Shown piece by piece: positions 7,479 through 16,431 of a stretch of DNA of 64,000 nt. The translations under genes and the position numbers were made by a program. Below the pieces are notes generated by a model that saw nothing but the letters and a program-made list of their open reading frames with translations, ran no database searches and was not told the origin of the DNA. The stretch is from Bradyrhizobium sp. CCBAU 051011 (GTDB lineage: Bacteria > Pseudomonadota > Alphaproteobacteria > Rhizobiales > Xanthobacteraceae), in the NCBI RefSeq assembly GCF_009930815.1, contig NZ_CP022222.1, positions 8,784,501-8,848,500 of the forward strand. The letters run 5' to 3'. The stretch's first letter is position 1. The number at the start of each line of letters is the position of its first letter.

Positions 7479-8586
7479 GATTGGCACGCTGGCGGCGGCG
7501 CTGGCGAAGGCCCAATCCGAGATCGCCAACCCGGAAAAGTCGCTCACCGCGACGATCGAGTCCCCGTTTCCGCGCGAGGGCCAGCGGACCTTTCGCTACG
7601 CCTCCTTGTCTGTGGGCCTCGACATCGTTCGCAAATGCCTCGGCCTGCATGAGATCGCGACCGTCCAGAGCACTGCAATCGACCGGGATAGCGGCCTGAT
7701 CAGACTGACGACCACCCTGGTCCACGCCTCCGGCGAATGGGTGTCTTCGGACTGGCCGGTCTGTCCGGCCTCGGAGACGGCAGCTCCCCATCGGATGGGC
7801 GCGGCCCTGACCTATGCCCGGCGCTATGCCCTGTTCACCCTGGTCGGCATTGCCGGAGAGGACGATCTTGATGCGCCGGAGACCTTGCCGAGTCCTCGGT
7901 CCACCGAATTTCGCACCGCCGACAGCTCCAGGAGAAAACAGGACCGAAACGTTCTGCAACGTCCCCCAACATTGAGTCGAGACCAATCCGCCCAACTGAA
8001 GGATCAGATGCTGGGCGAGATCCTTTCCGTAGCCACCGAGAACGACCTTCTGACCTGGGCCCAAAATGGGCTTCTGCGTAAGAATGCTCTGTTGGAGGAC
8101 GATGCCCGGTTGATCGAAACCGCGTATCAACAGAGGCTCGCAGAAGTCACCCTTTCCGCCGGCTTATTGGACGGCAGCATACAAGGAGAACCTTCAGCGC
8201 AGGGTATCGTGGAAGAGCCGGTGGCTCATCTGGCTTTCCCCAAGGAACCTGTCCGCAAGCGGAGCAAAGCACATCTCTCGTTCGTGCGAAGTCAGCCATG
8301 TCTAATCTGCAAACAAATGCCTTCAGACCCGCACCACCTGAAGTTCGCCCAAACAAAAGCCTTGGGGCACAAGGTCAGCGACGAGTTTACCGTGCCACTT
8401 TGCCGTACTCACCACCAAGATTTGCATCGCCACGGTAACGAGAAGGCCTGGTGGGCGAACATGCAGATCGCGCCGATGCCTATTGCCAAACGACTGTGGG
8501 ACGCGAGCCAGACCGGCGGCCAAGGCGGAGCCGCAGTATTGGCAAACGCCGCACACACAACGACGTCCCCGGGACTCGCAACATGA
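7459..8586 (+). CDS. ERF-family single-strand annealing protein fused to HNH domain
   Basis: The start is the ATG at 7459 (MQRSSNKIGTLAAALAKAQ), giving 375 residues and a 20-bp overlap with the exonuclease gene. Residues 1 to about 140 form an ERF domain: FRYASLSVGLDIVRK, a TTLVHASGEW strand and AALTYARRYALFTLVGIAGEDD. After a linker of about 100 residues the C-terminus (about 270-355) is an HNH nuclease-like zinc module: CLICKQMPSDPHHLKFA and CRTHHQDLHRHGNEKAWW. ERF proteins anneal complementary single strands in phage-type recombination; the HNH part may nick or cut DNA. The two-domain arrangement is longer than a plain ERF protein. A decayed copy of this C-terminal part lies at 12063-12325. 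Confidence 0.87.
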   Translation: MQRSSNKIGTLAAALAKAQSEIANPEKSLTATIESPFPREGQRTFRYASLSVGLDIVRKCLGLHEIATVQSTAIDRDSGLIRLTTTLVHASGEWVSSDWPVCPASETAAPHRMGAALTYARRYALFTLVGIAGEDDLDAPETLPSPRSTEFRTADSSRRKQDRNVLQRPPTLSRDQSAQLKDQMLGEILSVATENDLLTWAQNGLLRKNALLEDDARLIETAYQQRLAEVTLSAGLLDGSIQGEPSAQGIVEEPVAHLAFPKEPVRKRSKAHLSFVRSQPCLICKQMPSDPHHLKFAQTKALGHKVSDEFTVPLCRTHHQDLHRHGNEKAWWANMQIAPMPIAKRLWDASQTGGQGGAAVLANAAHTTTSPGLAT

Positions 8587-8616
8587 ACGCGCCCTTCAGT
8601 ACCGCTCAACACCTAA

Positions 8617-9927
8617 CAGGCTGCTGAAAAAGCTGATTGCAGGAGCGATTTTCTTGATCGGCGCGAGGATGCGGCGACTTCCGAGGTCTGAACGACGCCG
8701 TAGGCGGTGTCTCGGAGGCGATTTTGCTTCATTTTCGATGCTCCAGACAGACTCATGCCGTCGTTGCCAGAATTTTCGGGATGCGAACGAGGTTGTAGGC
8801 GGTCGCGGTCAATACGAAGAACCACTCGACCAATCCTCGGCCGCGATGGCGTGTCTTGCGCAGCCCGCCAACGGTCTTGATCCAGCCGAACGGCTCCTCG
8901 ATCCGCTTGCGCTTGATCGTGCTGATGCGATAGCCGGGATGACGGGTGGTGCGCGCATCGATCGCCGAGCGGCGATTGGCATTGTTCTGGGAGACATGCG
9001 GGGTGCAGCCGCGCTCACGACAGCCTGCGACGAAGTCGGCAGTGTCGTAGTTCTTGTCACCGCCCACCGTGCTGCCAGGCTTGGCATTATCCTCGATCAT
9101 GTCGAGCGCGGTGGTCCGCTCCGCGGTGCCGTTGGCCTCGGTCAGTCGCGCATCGACGATCAGCCCGTTGCGGTTCTCCGTCATCAGATGACCCATGTGA
9201 CAGAGCTTGGCCTCCTTGCCGGCGCCTTTGCGGAACAGCCTGGCATCCGGGTCAGTGTTCGAAGAATGCGTGTCATTCTTGCGCTTCTCGCCATGGAAGT
9301 CGCGCTCGGCGTTGCGCCCGCCACTGCCCTTGGCCGCCGGCGGTCTGCCATCGCCATCCTTCGGCACAAAACTCTTCATGCTGGCCCAGGCCTCGATCAA
9401 CGTGCCGTCGACGGAGAAGTGCTCGCTGGACAGCAGCTTGCTCACTTGCGGAAGGTTGAGAACGCTCGCGAAAAACTTCGCCGCGATATCACCGTCGAGC
9501 AGGCGGTCCCTGTTCTTGCAGAACACGGTCGCGTCCCACACCGTATCGTCCGCAGACAGGCCGACGAACCAGCGAAATAGCAGGTTGTAGTCGAGTTGCT
9601 CCATCAGCTGCCGTTCCGAGCGCACCGTGTAGAACGCCTGCAGCAGCAGCGCTCGCAACAGCCGCTCCGGCGGGATCGACGGCCGTCCTTCGCGCGCATA
9701 CAGTCGATCGAACGATCGCGACAAATCCTTCAGCGCCGCGTCAACAAGCTCCCGGATCGCTCGCAGCGGATGGTCCGTAGGGATCCGTGTCTCCAGCCGC
9801 ACGTAGCTGAAAAGGCGTTCCGCATGCTCATCTTCGCCGCGCATCCCGATCCTCAGTCGAAAGGAATCAACCACATGCACAGAATCACACTCCGATCGCC
9901 TCGCAAAACGACTTTTTCAGCAGCCTG
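8617..9927 (-). mobile_element. IS5-family insertion sequence (element 2), intact, TSD CTAA
   Basis: Perfect 16-bp terminal inverted repeats, CAGGCTGCTGAAAAAG at 8617-8632 and its complement at 9912-9927, enclose one transposase gene. They are flanked by the 4-bp direct repeat CTAA (8613-8616 and 9928-9931), which fits the YTAR target preference of IS5 elements. Total length is 1,311 bp. It sits 30 bp after the stop of the ERF-HNH gene and interrupts no recognisable gene. Confidence 0.93.
8753..9880 (-). CDS. IS5-family DDE transposase
   Basis: A full-length transposase of up to 375 residues; the first Met in context may be the one at MRGEDEHAERLFSYVRLE, since the frame opens about a dozen codons earlier. 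The catalytic residues are visible as FSVDGTLIEAWAS (Asp), VGGDKNYDTADFV (Asp) and RIEEPFGWIKTVGGLRKTRH (Glu). The N-terminal domain (IPPERLLRALLLQAFYTVRS) is the usual DUF772-like DNA-binding part. The frame is intact and the ends are sharp, so recent insertion is likely. It differs from IS5 element 1 in sequence and belongs to another subgroup. Confidence 0.93.
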   Translation of the reverse strand: MHVVDSFRLRIGMRGEDEHAERLFSYVRLETRIPTDHPLRAIRELVDAALKDLSRSFDRLYAREGRPSIPPERLLRALLLQAFYTVRSERQLMEQLDYNLLFRWFVGLSADDTVWDATVFCKNRDRLLDGDIAAKFFASVLNLPQVSKLLSSEHFSVDGTLIEAWASMKSFVPKDGDGRPPAAKGSGGRNAERDFHGEKRKNDTHSSNTDPDARLFRKGAGKEAKLCHMGHLMTENRNGLIVDARLTEANGTAERTTALDMIEDNAKPGSTVGGDKNYDTADFVAGCRERGCTPHVSQNNANRRSAIDARTTRHPGYRISTIKRKRIEEPFGWIKTVGGLRKTRHRGRGLVEWFFVLTATAYNLVRIPKILATTA

Positions 9928-10111
9928 CTAATACTATCCAACTTGCCGGCGGCGTCACTCTCGGTTCCGGCCCTTCTCCTGCCGGTGACTCACTCGGCTG
10001 ATGCGCCAACCAATATCCCCCGACCTCGGCTGCGGCACCGTGCGCTGTTTAGATTGACGGTGAGTGTCCTACCTCTAATTATGCACCGTGCCAATTAGCC
10101 GGGACGGTGCC

Positions 10112-10288
10112 ATGGAAAGGACCTTACTGCTAACAGTCTGTGCTGCGCTTGTTGTTTTCGGCATTTTCACGATCGCCGTTTCGTCTGGCTTTTTCATGCA
10201 ATTGCTGGGAGCTATCGTGATGGCCTTGGGTGGCTCGGCCGCCTATCTGATTTTGTCTCATAGAAGTCCAGAGGCGCCCCGCAAATGA
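10112..10288 (+). CDS. Small two-helix membrane protein
   Basis: From the ATG at 10112 the frame encodes 58 residues (MERTLLLTVCAALVVFGIF...), with two hydrophobic segments of about 20 residues joined by a short turn and a charged C-terminus. A GTG eight codons upstream is an alternative start. Proteins of this form are frequent unassigned inner-membrane peptides in Bradyrhizobium. No function is proposed. Confidence 0.45.
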   Translation: MERTLLLTVCAALVVFGIFTIAVSSGFFMQLLGAIVMALGGSAAYLILSHRSPEAPRK

Positions 10289-11382
10289 AAGACTGCGTCA
10301 GGTGGCCGGCTACTTCGATCTTGTCAGCGAACAGCTCCAGCGCCGGGAAGCTCACTACATCGTCCGACACGATGCGCGACGACCTTTCTCGCTAAGGTCT
10401 TATATGCCGCCGCCTTCTGTAGCCACTCCACCACCCTCCCGCCGATCGCTGGCCCGATGAGGTTCGGCTGTCGGACACAGGGATGTCACGGACGCCGCGT
10501 CGATCCTATTTCTTATTTTTATGGGTGGGGTTGGCACCGCCGCCTTGTGGCCGGGCCGAGCAAGATAGGCTTGGCCCACGCGTTGATGATGCCGCCTAGA
10601 TTAGCGGTCCAAATACAAGGTACACCAAAAGAACGATCGCCGACGCTGTCGCGACGGTGTCCAAAACAACCCTATGGAGCGAACGTTGCATATCGCAACG
10701 ATAGCATCTCAGGTAGAGCTGTCTGCCCGTTACATAGCACAAGTCTGGCCACTGACAAATCAATCAATCAGGCCTAACAAGGATCGCGAATCCGGCCGAG
10801 CCATCCAAGAGCTGTCTACGTCAACACAAGCAAGCAGGTCGGCGACGCCGATCATATCAAGGGCGAAAAGAAAGCCTCTTAGGCGATCGGGTACAGCGTC
10901 CAGCACAGCACATCAAAGCCCGCCCTAACCGGCGGGTTTTTTGACCCTGTTCGGGAGGCGCGCGTCATACTCATAGGCTCTCTCGGCCACCACTTTGCCT
11001 GATGTCTTGCTGCGCAAGATCAAGCGCCCTCGCAACCAAGGCGACCTCCTCCTCATGCGCAAAATGCGGCCCGTTCTTCTCCAACCGCGGACCGGCCGGC
11101 GCGAGCGGGGTGCTACCCTGCCGGGTGCCTTTGGCGCGGGGCCTGGAATCGCGAGGCCCCCACCCGATTGTGTGGGACAAGTCGGGCTACGAACATCGCG
11201 TGCGCAATCCCTTCCCTCGTGCGTCGCGAGCACGAAAACACGCTTGCGCTGATTGCGAAGACAATCGGTACGACTTTTGGTACGAGGCGCCGCCAAGTCG
11301 TTGTGATGACTCGGTCATGTACCGATTTACGAATTAGGGCGGACTGGGCTCTTCTTTCACCCATCCGCCAAGCGAGGCGACC
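10289..11382. other. Long stretch with no supported gene, holding one terminator
   Basis: About 1.1 kb with only short overlapping frames on both strands, none with recognisable domains. Frames on the reverse strand between 10925 and 11300 have many rare codons and Arg/Pro-rich translations typical of shadows. The one clear signal is the terminator-like hairpin at 10915-10942. This looks like decayed island DNA. Confidence 0.5.
10915..10942 (+). terminator. Rho-independent terminator-like hairpin
   Basis: CCCGCC and GGCGGG (10919-10924 and 10931-10936) form a 6-bp GC stem with a 6-base loop, preceded by AAA and followed by six T residues. It is oriented for + strand transcription, although no convincing + strand gene ends just before it. 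Confidence 0.6.
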
Positions 11383-11589
11383 TTACTCGTCCGCCAGCAG
11401 CATGAGACCCCAAGCCATCGCCACGGTGACCGGTACGATCAACAGAGAGGGGCGCCGACAAAGGCTCTCGGCCACTGAGCAGGCAGAGCCGCCTGACCAT
11501 CCCTCGCTGTAAGCTAATCCTATGAAAATTAACGATAGTGTGGCGAGACACGCCGCCATGACAATCGCGGAAATACCAAGGCTACGCAT
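11383..11589 (-). CDS. Small two-helix membrane protein
   Basis: A 68-residue product from the ATG at 11589 with a hydrophobic segment of about 20 residues at the start (MRSLGISAIVMAACLATLSL), a short Cys-containing loop (SACSVAESLC) and a second hydrophobic segment ending in GLMLLADE. The two Cys could form a disulfide in the loop. The open frame continues upstream without a better start. Function unknown; existence as a gene is plausible from its composition only. Confidence 0.45.
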   Translation of the reverse strand: MRSLGISAIVMAACLATLSLIFIGLAYSEGWSGGSACSVAESLCRRPSLLIVPVTVAMAWGLMLLADE

Positions 11590-12062
11590 TTTCCCAGTAC
11601 TCAAGGTGCAACTGGAAAAATGTTCCAATGGAACCCAAGCCAAATTCTGTCGGAAAAGAGGGCTTAGTTCCATCGCCTTATGGTTACATGGTGACAGGAA
11701 GACATCAATGGTTGGGCTTGCCCTAAAATCGCCACCCAACGGAAGGGGGCGCATCTACCGTGAATTGGATATTTGCTAAAATCAAACTCGGGCACTGCCC
11801 ATTCATCCGACGAATGGATTTCCTGATTGACCGGATTAGGCCAGCAAAGGACGTCGGAACTCCCACCGGAGCAGCACTGCCTGTACAGCCGCCGCTAGCT
11901 CTGTTTTCGCTAGTTGGCATTACAGAAAGGATGATCCGTGAATCGGACGCACTGCCGGATCCACTGCCCGTCGAACCCGGGCTAGGAACGGGTTCCGGAG
12001 GCAAAGAGGCTCTACGCCAATCACCGCTCATGGGTTTAATGGTACACTAAGCGAAGCCGCGG
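11590..12062. other. Intergenic stretch without a supported gene
   Basis: About 470 bases. A frame starting GTG at 11760 on the + strand and one on the - strand cover it, but neither shows a domain or a ribosome binding site, and composition does not favour either. Confidence 0.4.
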
Positions 12063-12325
12063 AAGAACCGGCGGTTCTTCTTACTTTCCCAAGAGCCTGT
12101 CGCAGGCGAAGCAAAGCGCATCTCTCCCTGCGAGGTCAGCCGTATCTGATCTGCAACAACGGCGTCAGACCCCACCCAACAGTTTGCCCAAGCGAACCTC
12201 GGGCTGCAGGGTTAGCGGCAAATTCACGGCGCCACTCTGACTTCACCACCTGCACGGCAACGAGAAGGCCTGATGGGCGAACCTGCAGATCGCACCATTA
12301 CCTAATGAGCGGTGGGAAGCGAGCC
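12063..12325 (+). pseudogene. Decayed copy of the HNH domain of the ERF-HNH gene
   Basis: These bases align along their whole length with about 8208-8512, the C-terminal HNH part of the ERF-HNH gene: shared runs include AAGCAAAGC.CATCTCTC, GTCAGCC.T.TCT.ATCTGC, CTTCA.CACC and AACGAGAAGGCCTG. Small deletions and in-frame stops (for example TGATGGGCG in place of TGGTGGGCG) destroy the frame, and several zinc ligands are lost. It is therefore an old second copy of this module, about 3.5 kb from the intact one. Confidence 0.75.
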
Positions 12326-12499
12326 CGTGCAATAGAATGCCCGCGAAAGTATCGGGCGACCTCAATCTCACTTTTGCAGTATGCCTGCGCGACAGCTCGC
12401 GTCGCTAACCTTGCTTTGCGCCGGAATCGGGATGCTGGCCACCCTTACTTTAATGTTATGAATGGAATAGTATTCTCTGGAAAGTGTCAGGATGATGAT

Positions 12500-13024
12500 A
12501 TGAGGAGACCAGCAGTTTTCTTTGATAGGGACGGAGTCCTGAATGAGGACTCGGGTTACGTGTTCGAGATCAGTAAACTGAGGTGGATAGATGGGGCACG
12601 CGAAGCGGTAAAGGCCGTCAATGATGCAGGATGCTTTGCATTCGTAGTGACAAACCAGTCGGGAGTGGCCAGGGGTCTTTATGAGGAAACTCACATTAAA
12701 GCACTGCATCAATGCATGGCCGACGACTTGGCCAAGATCGGAGCTCGCATAGACGCATTCGAATACTGCCCATTTCATCCTGAAGCATCGATTGAGCGAT
12801 ACCGTCGAGCAAGCTATCGACGCAAGCCTGCTCCGGGGATGATCAACGACCTCTTGGAACGTTTCCCTGTGGATGTCGGTCGGAGCATTCTCATAGGCGA
12901 CAAGGCGACTGATCTAGAAGCCGCGCGGGCGTCGGGCATAAAAGGATATCTGTACGTAAGCGGCCACCTCGCCCGATTCGTAAAGCCGCTGTTGCCTCAC
13001 ATTAAGGCGAGACCAACTGAGTAA
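12500..13024 (+). CDS. HAD-family phosphatase, GmhB-like (heptose bisphosphate type)
   Basis: The start is taken at the ATG at 12500 (MRRPAVFFDRDGVLNEDSG), giving 174 residues, the normal size for D,D-heptose 1,7-bisphosphate phosphatase-type HAD-IIIA enzymes. Motif I is DRDGVLNED, motif II TNQSGVARG, the motif III lysine is in RRKPAPGM, and motif IV is GDKATDLEAA. The zinc loop keeps Cys and His in YCPFHPEAS but lacks the usual CxC before RKP (here ASYRRKP), so zinc binding is probably lost. Placed before gmd and fcl it could serve a GDP-heptose or other sugar-phosphate step; no gmhA or hddC is in the window, so the exact substrate is open. Confidence 0.82.
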   Translation: MRRPAVFFDRDGVLNEDSGYVFEISKLRWIDGAREAVKAVNDAGCFAFVVTNQSGVARGLYEETHIKALHQCMADDLAKIGARIDAFEYCPFHPEASIERYRRASYRRKPAPGMINDLLERFPVDVGRSILIGDKATDLEAARASGIKGYLYVSGHLARFVKPLLPHIKARPTE

Positions 13025-13152
13025 GGCGATCACGGTTGCAATCCTGTCCGATACCAAATAGACGCGCAACTCAGATCCGCTCTAGGGGGCGATGCATACC
13101 GCGCTGCCGTAGAGCACACGAACAGCCACTTTGCTGATTTTAGGAGACGTCA

Positions 13153-14238
13153 TTGCATCCACAAGTTCCTAGCCGACGCGCGGCGCTGATCACGGGGGCG
13201 ACCGGCCAGGACGGCGCCTATCTCGCCGAATATCTGCTTGGCCTCGGCTATGAAGTCCACGGCATTAAGCGGCGGTCGTCCTCGTTCAACACCGCGCGCA
13301 TCGATCACCTCTACCAGGATCCGCATTCGCGCAACGTGCCGTTCCTGCTGCATTACGGCGACATGACCGACTCGACCAACCTGATCCGGCTGATGCAGCA
13401 GATCAGGCCGACCGAGATCTACAACCTCGCCGCCCAGAGCCATGTCGGCGTCAGCTTCGAAAGCCCGGAATACACCGCCAACGCCGACGCCATCGGCGTG
13501 CTGCGGCTGCTGGAAGCGATCCGCATTCTCGGCATGGAGAAGGAGACGCGGTTCTATCAGGCCTCAACATCGGAGCTCTACGGTCTGGTCCAGGAAGTGC
13601 CGCAGAAGGAGACCACGCCGTTCTATCCGCGCTCACCTTACGGCGTCGCCAAACTTTACGGCTACTGGATCACGGTGAACTACCGCGAGGCCTACGGCAT
13701 GTTTGCCTCGAACGGCATCCTGTTCAACCACGAGAGCCCGATCCGCGGCGAGACGTTTGTCACCCGCAAGATCACCCGCAGCGTCGCCCGCATCGAGGTT
13801 GGCCTGGAAGAGGTGCTCTATCTCGGCAACCTCGACGCCAAGCGCGACTGGGGCCATGCCCGGGATTATATCGAGGGCATGCACAAAATCCTGCAGGCGG
13901 ATGCCCCCGACGACTTCGTGCTGGCGACCGGCGAGACCCGTTCGGTGCGCGAGTTCGTCGAGGTGGCGTTTGCCGAAATCGGCCGCCGCATCGAGTGGCG
14001 CGGCCACGGCGTCGAGGAGACCGGCGTCGACGCAAAGTCCGGCAAGACCATTTTGCGCATCGACCCCGTCTACTTCCGGCCGACCGAGGTCGATCTTCTG
14101 GTCGGCGATGCCAGCAAGGCGCGGGACAAGCTCGGCTGGAAGCCCAGGACGTCGTTTGCCCAACTGGTCAGGGAAATGGTCGCGAGCGATCTCGCGGAAG
14201 CCCGGCGGGAGGTCGCCAATGGCAGGCCTGCCGTTTGA
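13153..14238 (+). CDS. gmd: GDP-mannose 4,6-dehydratase
   Basis: A 361-residue short-chain dehydrogenase that converts GDP-D-mannose to GDP-4-keto-6-deoxy-D-mannose in the cytosol. The NADP-binding loop is [16 protein letters not shown]; the catalytic region has STSELYG and [12 protein letters not shown] (Tyr-xxx-Lys); and [18 protein letters not shown] is diagnostic of Gmd. The start is a TTG at 13153, supported by AGGAGA six bases upstream; no ATG is available at the right place. The next gene, fcl, starts inside its last codons (20-bp overlap), so the two are translated together to make GDP-L-fucose. Confidence 0.95.
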   Translation: MHPQVPSRRAALITGATGQDGAYLAEYLLGLGYEVHGIKRRSSSFNTARIDHLYQDPHSRNVPFLLHYGDMTDSTNLIRLMQQIRPTEIYNLAAQSHVGVSFESPEYTANADAIGVLRLLEAIRILGMEKETRFYQASTSELYGLVQEVPQKETTPFYPRSPYGVAKLYGYWITVNYREAYGMFASNGILFNHESPIRGETFVTRKITRSVARIEVGLEEVLYLGNLDAKRDWGHARDYIEGMHKILQADAPDDFVLATGETRSVREFVEVAFAEIGRRIEWRGHGVEETGVDAKSGKTILRIDPVYFRPTEVDLLVGDASKARDKLGWKPRTSFAQLVREMVASDLAEARREVANGRPAV

Positions 14239-15214
14239 GCTGAAGGGCAAGAGCGTCTACGTCGCCGGCCATCGCGGCATGGTCGGCGCGGCGCTGCTGC
14301 GCCGGCTGGCACAGGAAAACGCCGAACTCTTGACCGCGACGCGCAGCGAGGTCGATCTGCGCGATCAGGCCGCCGTCAATGCGTGGTTTGCCGCCCAGCG
14401 TCCGCAGGTGGTGTTTCTGGCCGCAGCCAAGGTCGGCGGCATCGTCGCCAACGACACACTGCGCGCCGAGTTCCTCTACGACAATCTGGCGATCGCTTCG
14501 AACGTGATCCACGCGGCGCATGTCCATGGTGCCGAGAAGCTGATGTTCTTCGGCTCGTCCTGCATCTATCCGAAACTGGCGTCGCAGCCGCTGCGCGAGG
14601 ATTGCATGCTGACGGGGTCGCTGGAACCGACCAACGAGCCCTATGCGATCGCCAAGATCGCCGGCATCAAGATGGTGGAGGCCTATCGCAGCCAGTACGG
14701 CGCCGACTTCATCAACGTGATGCCGACCAACCTCTATGGCAGCGGCGACAATTATCATCCCGAGTACAGCCACGTCGTCGCCGCGCTGATCCGCCGTTTT
14801 CACGAGGCAAAGCAATCCGGCGCGAGGGAAGTCGTGGTCTGGGGCACCGGCACGCCGCGGCGCGAATTCCTCTATGTTGACGACCTTGCGGATGCCTGCA
14901 TTCACTTGATGAAGACCTATTCCAGCGATGGACTGGTCAATATCGGCACCGGCGAGGACATCACGATCGCCGAATTCGCCAGCGTGGTGGCGGCGACCGT
15001 GGGTTATACTGGCGAGATCGGCTTCGACAGCTCACGTCCGGACGGCACCCCGCGCAAGCTGTTGGACGTCAGCCGGCTGGCCAAACTCGGCTGGCGCGCC
15101 TCTACTTCGCTCGAGGATGGCATCAGGCTCACCTATCAGGCGTACTTGAGCCAATCCAACCGGCAAGGTGACGGCTCGTCACTCTCCTCGCCTTTGCGAG
15201 GAGCAAAGCGATAA
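14219..15214 (+). CDS. fcl: GDP-L-fucose synthase
   Basis: A 331-residue bifunctional 3,5-epimerase/4-reductase acting on GDP-4-keto-6-deoxymannose. Landmarks are [18 protein letters not shown] (nucleotide loop), [12 protein letters not shown], and [14 protein letters not shown] with the Tyr-xxx-Lys pair; the [15 protein letters not shown] segment is typical of WcaG/Fcl. The ATG at 14219 overlaps the end of gmd by 20 bp. The last 15 or so residues ([15 protein letters not shown]) go beyond the usual end and are encoded by a palindromic hairpin at 15183-15206, suggesting that the original stop region was replaced by a repeat sequence. Confidence 0.95.
   Translation: MAGLPFELKGKSVYVAGHRGMVGAALLRRLAQENAELLTATRSEVDLRDQAAVNAWFAAQRPQVVFLAAAKVGGIVANDTLRAEFLYDNLAIASNVIHAAHVHGAEKLMFFGSSCIYPKLASQPLREDCMLTGSLEPTNEPYAIAKIAGIKMVEAYRSQYGADFINVMPTNLYGSGDNYHPEYSHVVAALIRRFHEAKQSGAREVVVWGTGTPRREFLYVDDLADACIHLMKTYSSDGLVNIGTGEDITIAEFASVVAATVGYTGEIGFDSSRPDGTPRKLLDVSRLAKLGWRASTSLEDGIRLTYQAYLSQSNRQGDGSSLSSPLRGAKR
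15183..15206. repeat. Palindromic hairpin at the 3' end of fcl
   Basis: CTCCTCGC-CTTT-GCGAGGAG forms a perfect 8-bp stem with a 4-base loop, inside the last codons of fcl. There is no T tract after it, so it is more like a dispersed palindromic repeat than an intrinsic terminator. It is followed by 200 bp of lower-GC DNA. Confidence 0.5.
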
Positions 15215-15266
15215 ATCCATTAGTTGCCTTGTTATGCCGCTCTCGAGATCACCATCAGCAAAACTC

Positions 15267-15425
15267 CACAAAAGGTAACGAAACAGCATAGTGGGCCAAC
15301 CTTCATATCACGCCGATAGGAGTGGCAAACGGCTCCTCTGCTCCGACACATCGATAGGCTCGTACAGTCGCTTGCGGGGTACCATTGTATGGCAAAGCTC
15401 TTTTAGAATCTTGAAAAGCGGATGA
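15267..15425 (+). pseudogene. Possible 3' remnant of a lost upstream gene
   Basis: An open frame of about 50 codons, directly after an in-frame TAA, ends with YSRLRGTIVWQSSFRILKSG and a TGA only 7 bases before the ATG of the epimerase gene. The basic/hydrophobic end and the tight spacing suggest the C-terminus of a membrane-associated enzyme (for example a glycosyltransferase) that once formed an operon with the epimerase and was lost when gmd-fcl came to lie here. The frame alone is short, so this is tentative. Confidence 0.3.
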
Positions 15426-15432
15426 GTGAGAA

Positions 15433-16371
15433 ATGAAGGATGGCCGATTTGTTGTTTTGCTAACGGGTGCCAATGGTTTCGTCGGCCGAAACGTTGTGCC
15501 AGTACTAAAGTCAAACGGTATGATCGTCAGACAAGCCATGCGAAAGCCCTCGTCCGAGGCAAATACGGTTATCATCGATGCTGTTGGCCCTCACACCAAT
15601 TGGCAAACGGCGCTTGTCGGTGTCGATGCAGTCGTGCACTTGGCAGCTCGAGTTCATCACCCTCGCGAGGAGGATGCAGCCGAGATCTATCGTTCCATCA
15701 ACACGGAAGGAACACTGCACCTTGCCCGATCCGCCGCCAAAGCGGGGGTTAGCCAGTTCCTTTATTTGAGCACAGTCCTTGTTAATGGCAGCAGCACTGA
15801 CGGTCGCCCTCCGTTTCGAGAGGACGACCGTTTGGCGCCCCGCGGAGTCTACGGAATGTCGAAGGCTGTCGCAGAGGCCGGCCTTGAAGCAATGGTGAAA
15901 GATACCGACATGAATATCACGGTGGTTCGGCCCCCACTGATTTATGGTGCAGGGGCGCTCGGCAATTTCAGACTACTGGCAACGGCAGTCGACCGCGGCA
16001 TCCCACTGCCATTCGGCTCAATCCATAATCGGCGCGTCTTTCTAGGCGTCGCAAATCTTGCCTCATTCATCGTGCACCGACTTACCCATCAGCAGGACAA
16101 GTTCGACATCTTTTTAGTGGCCGATGAGGAGCAAGTCTCAACACCCGAATTTGTTCGGCGGATCGCAACGACTTTGGGCAAGAAGGCGCGTATTGTGCCT
16201 TTGCCATTGTTTGCGCTGAAAGCAGTGCTCAGGATCAGCGGTCGTTCTGAGACCTATGATAGCGTAGCCGGATCGCTGGAGGTCGACACGTCCAAAGCTC
16301 TGAAGACCGGCTGGCGGCCACAGGTCAGCCTTGACGAAGGTTTGCGGAGCGCTCTGATTGCGGCAACTTAA
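15433..16371 (+). CDS. NAD-dependent nucleotide-sugar epimerase (WbpV/GalE-like)
   Basis: A 312-residue extended short-chain dehydrogenase. It has the LLTGANGFVGRNVVPVL cofactor loop, VVHLAARVHHP, a FLYLSTVLVNG strand and YGMSKAVAEA (Tyr-xxx-Lys). This is the profile of the WbpV/WbpK-like group that modifies UDP-N-acetylhexosamines at C4 before transfer by a WecA/WbpL-type initiating enzyme; whether it epimerises or reduces cannot be told. No initiating transferase is next to it. It is the last gene of the + strand block and stops 40 bp before the IS66 element, which probably cut the cluster here. Confidence 0.82.
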   Translation: MKDGRFVVLLTGANGFVGRNVVPVLKSNGMIVRQAMRKPSSEANTVIIDAVGPHTNWQTALVGVDAVVHLAARVHHPREEDAAEIYRSINTEGTLHLARSAAKAGVSQFLYLSTVLVNGSSTDGRPPFREDDRLAPRGVYGMSKAVAEAGLEAMVKDTDMNITVVRPPLIYGAGALGNFRLLATAVDRGIPLPFGSIHNRRVFLGVANLASFIVHRLTHQQDKFDIFLVADEEQVSTPEFVRRIATTLGKKARIVPLPLFALKAVLRISGRSETYDSVAGSLEVDTSKALKTGWRPQVSLDEGLRSALIAAT

Positions 16372-16431
16372 TTCCGGCACAATGACCTTTTTCAGCGGGA
16401 GGCAAACGATAGTAAGCGCTTAGCCGCAACC

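Noticed and set aside
8483..9580. 365-residue + strand frame over the second IS5 element
   Set aside because: It spans the end of the ERF-HNH gene, the IS terminus and the antisense of the transposase; no real protein would.
10925..11300. Reverse-strand frames next to the terminator hairpin
   Set aside because: Several frames overlap, all Arg/Pro-rich, with no ribosome binding site or domain.
12062..12080. Perfect hairpin GAAGAACCG-G-CGGTTCTTC, first read as a terminator
   Set aside because: No T tract follows, and the bases are part of the decayed HNH-domain copy.
13703..14218. Upstream extension of the fcl frame through gmd
   Set aside because: It overlaps gmd in another frame; the fcl motifs begin only after the ATG at 14219.
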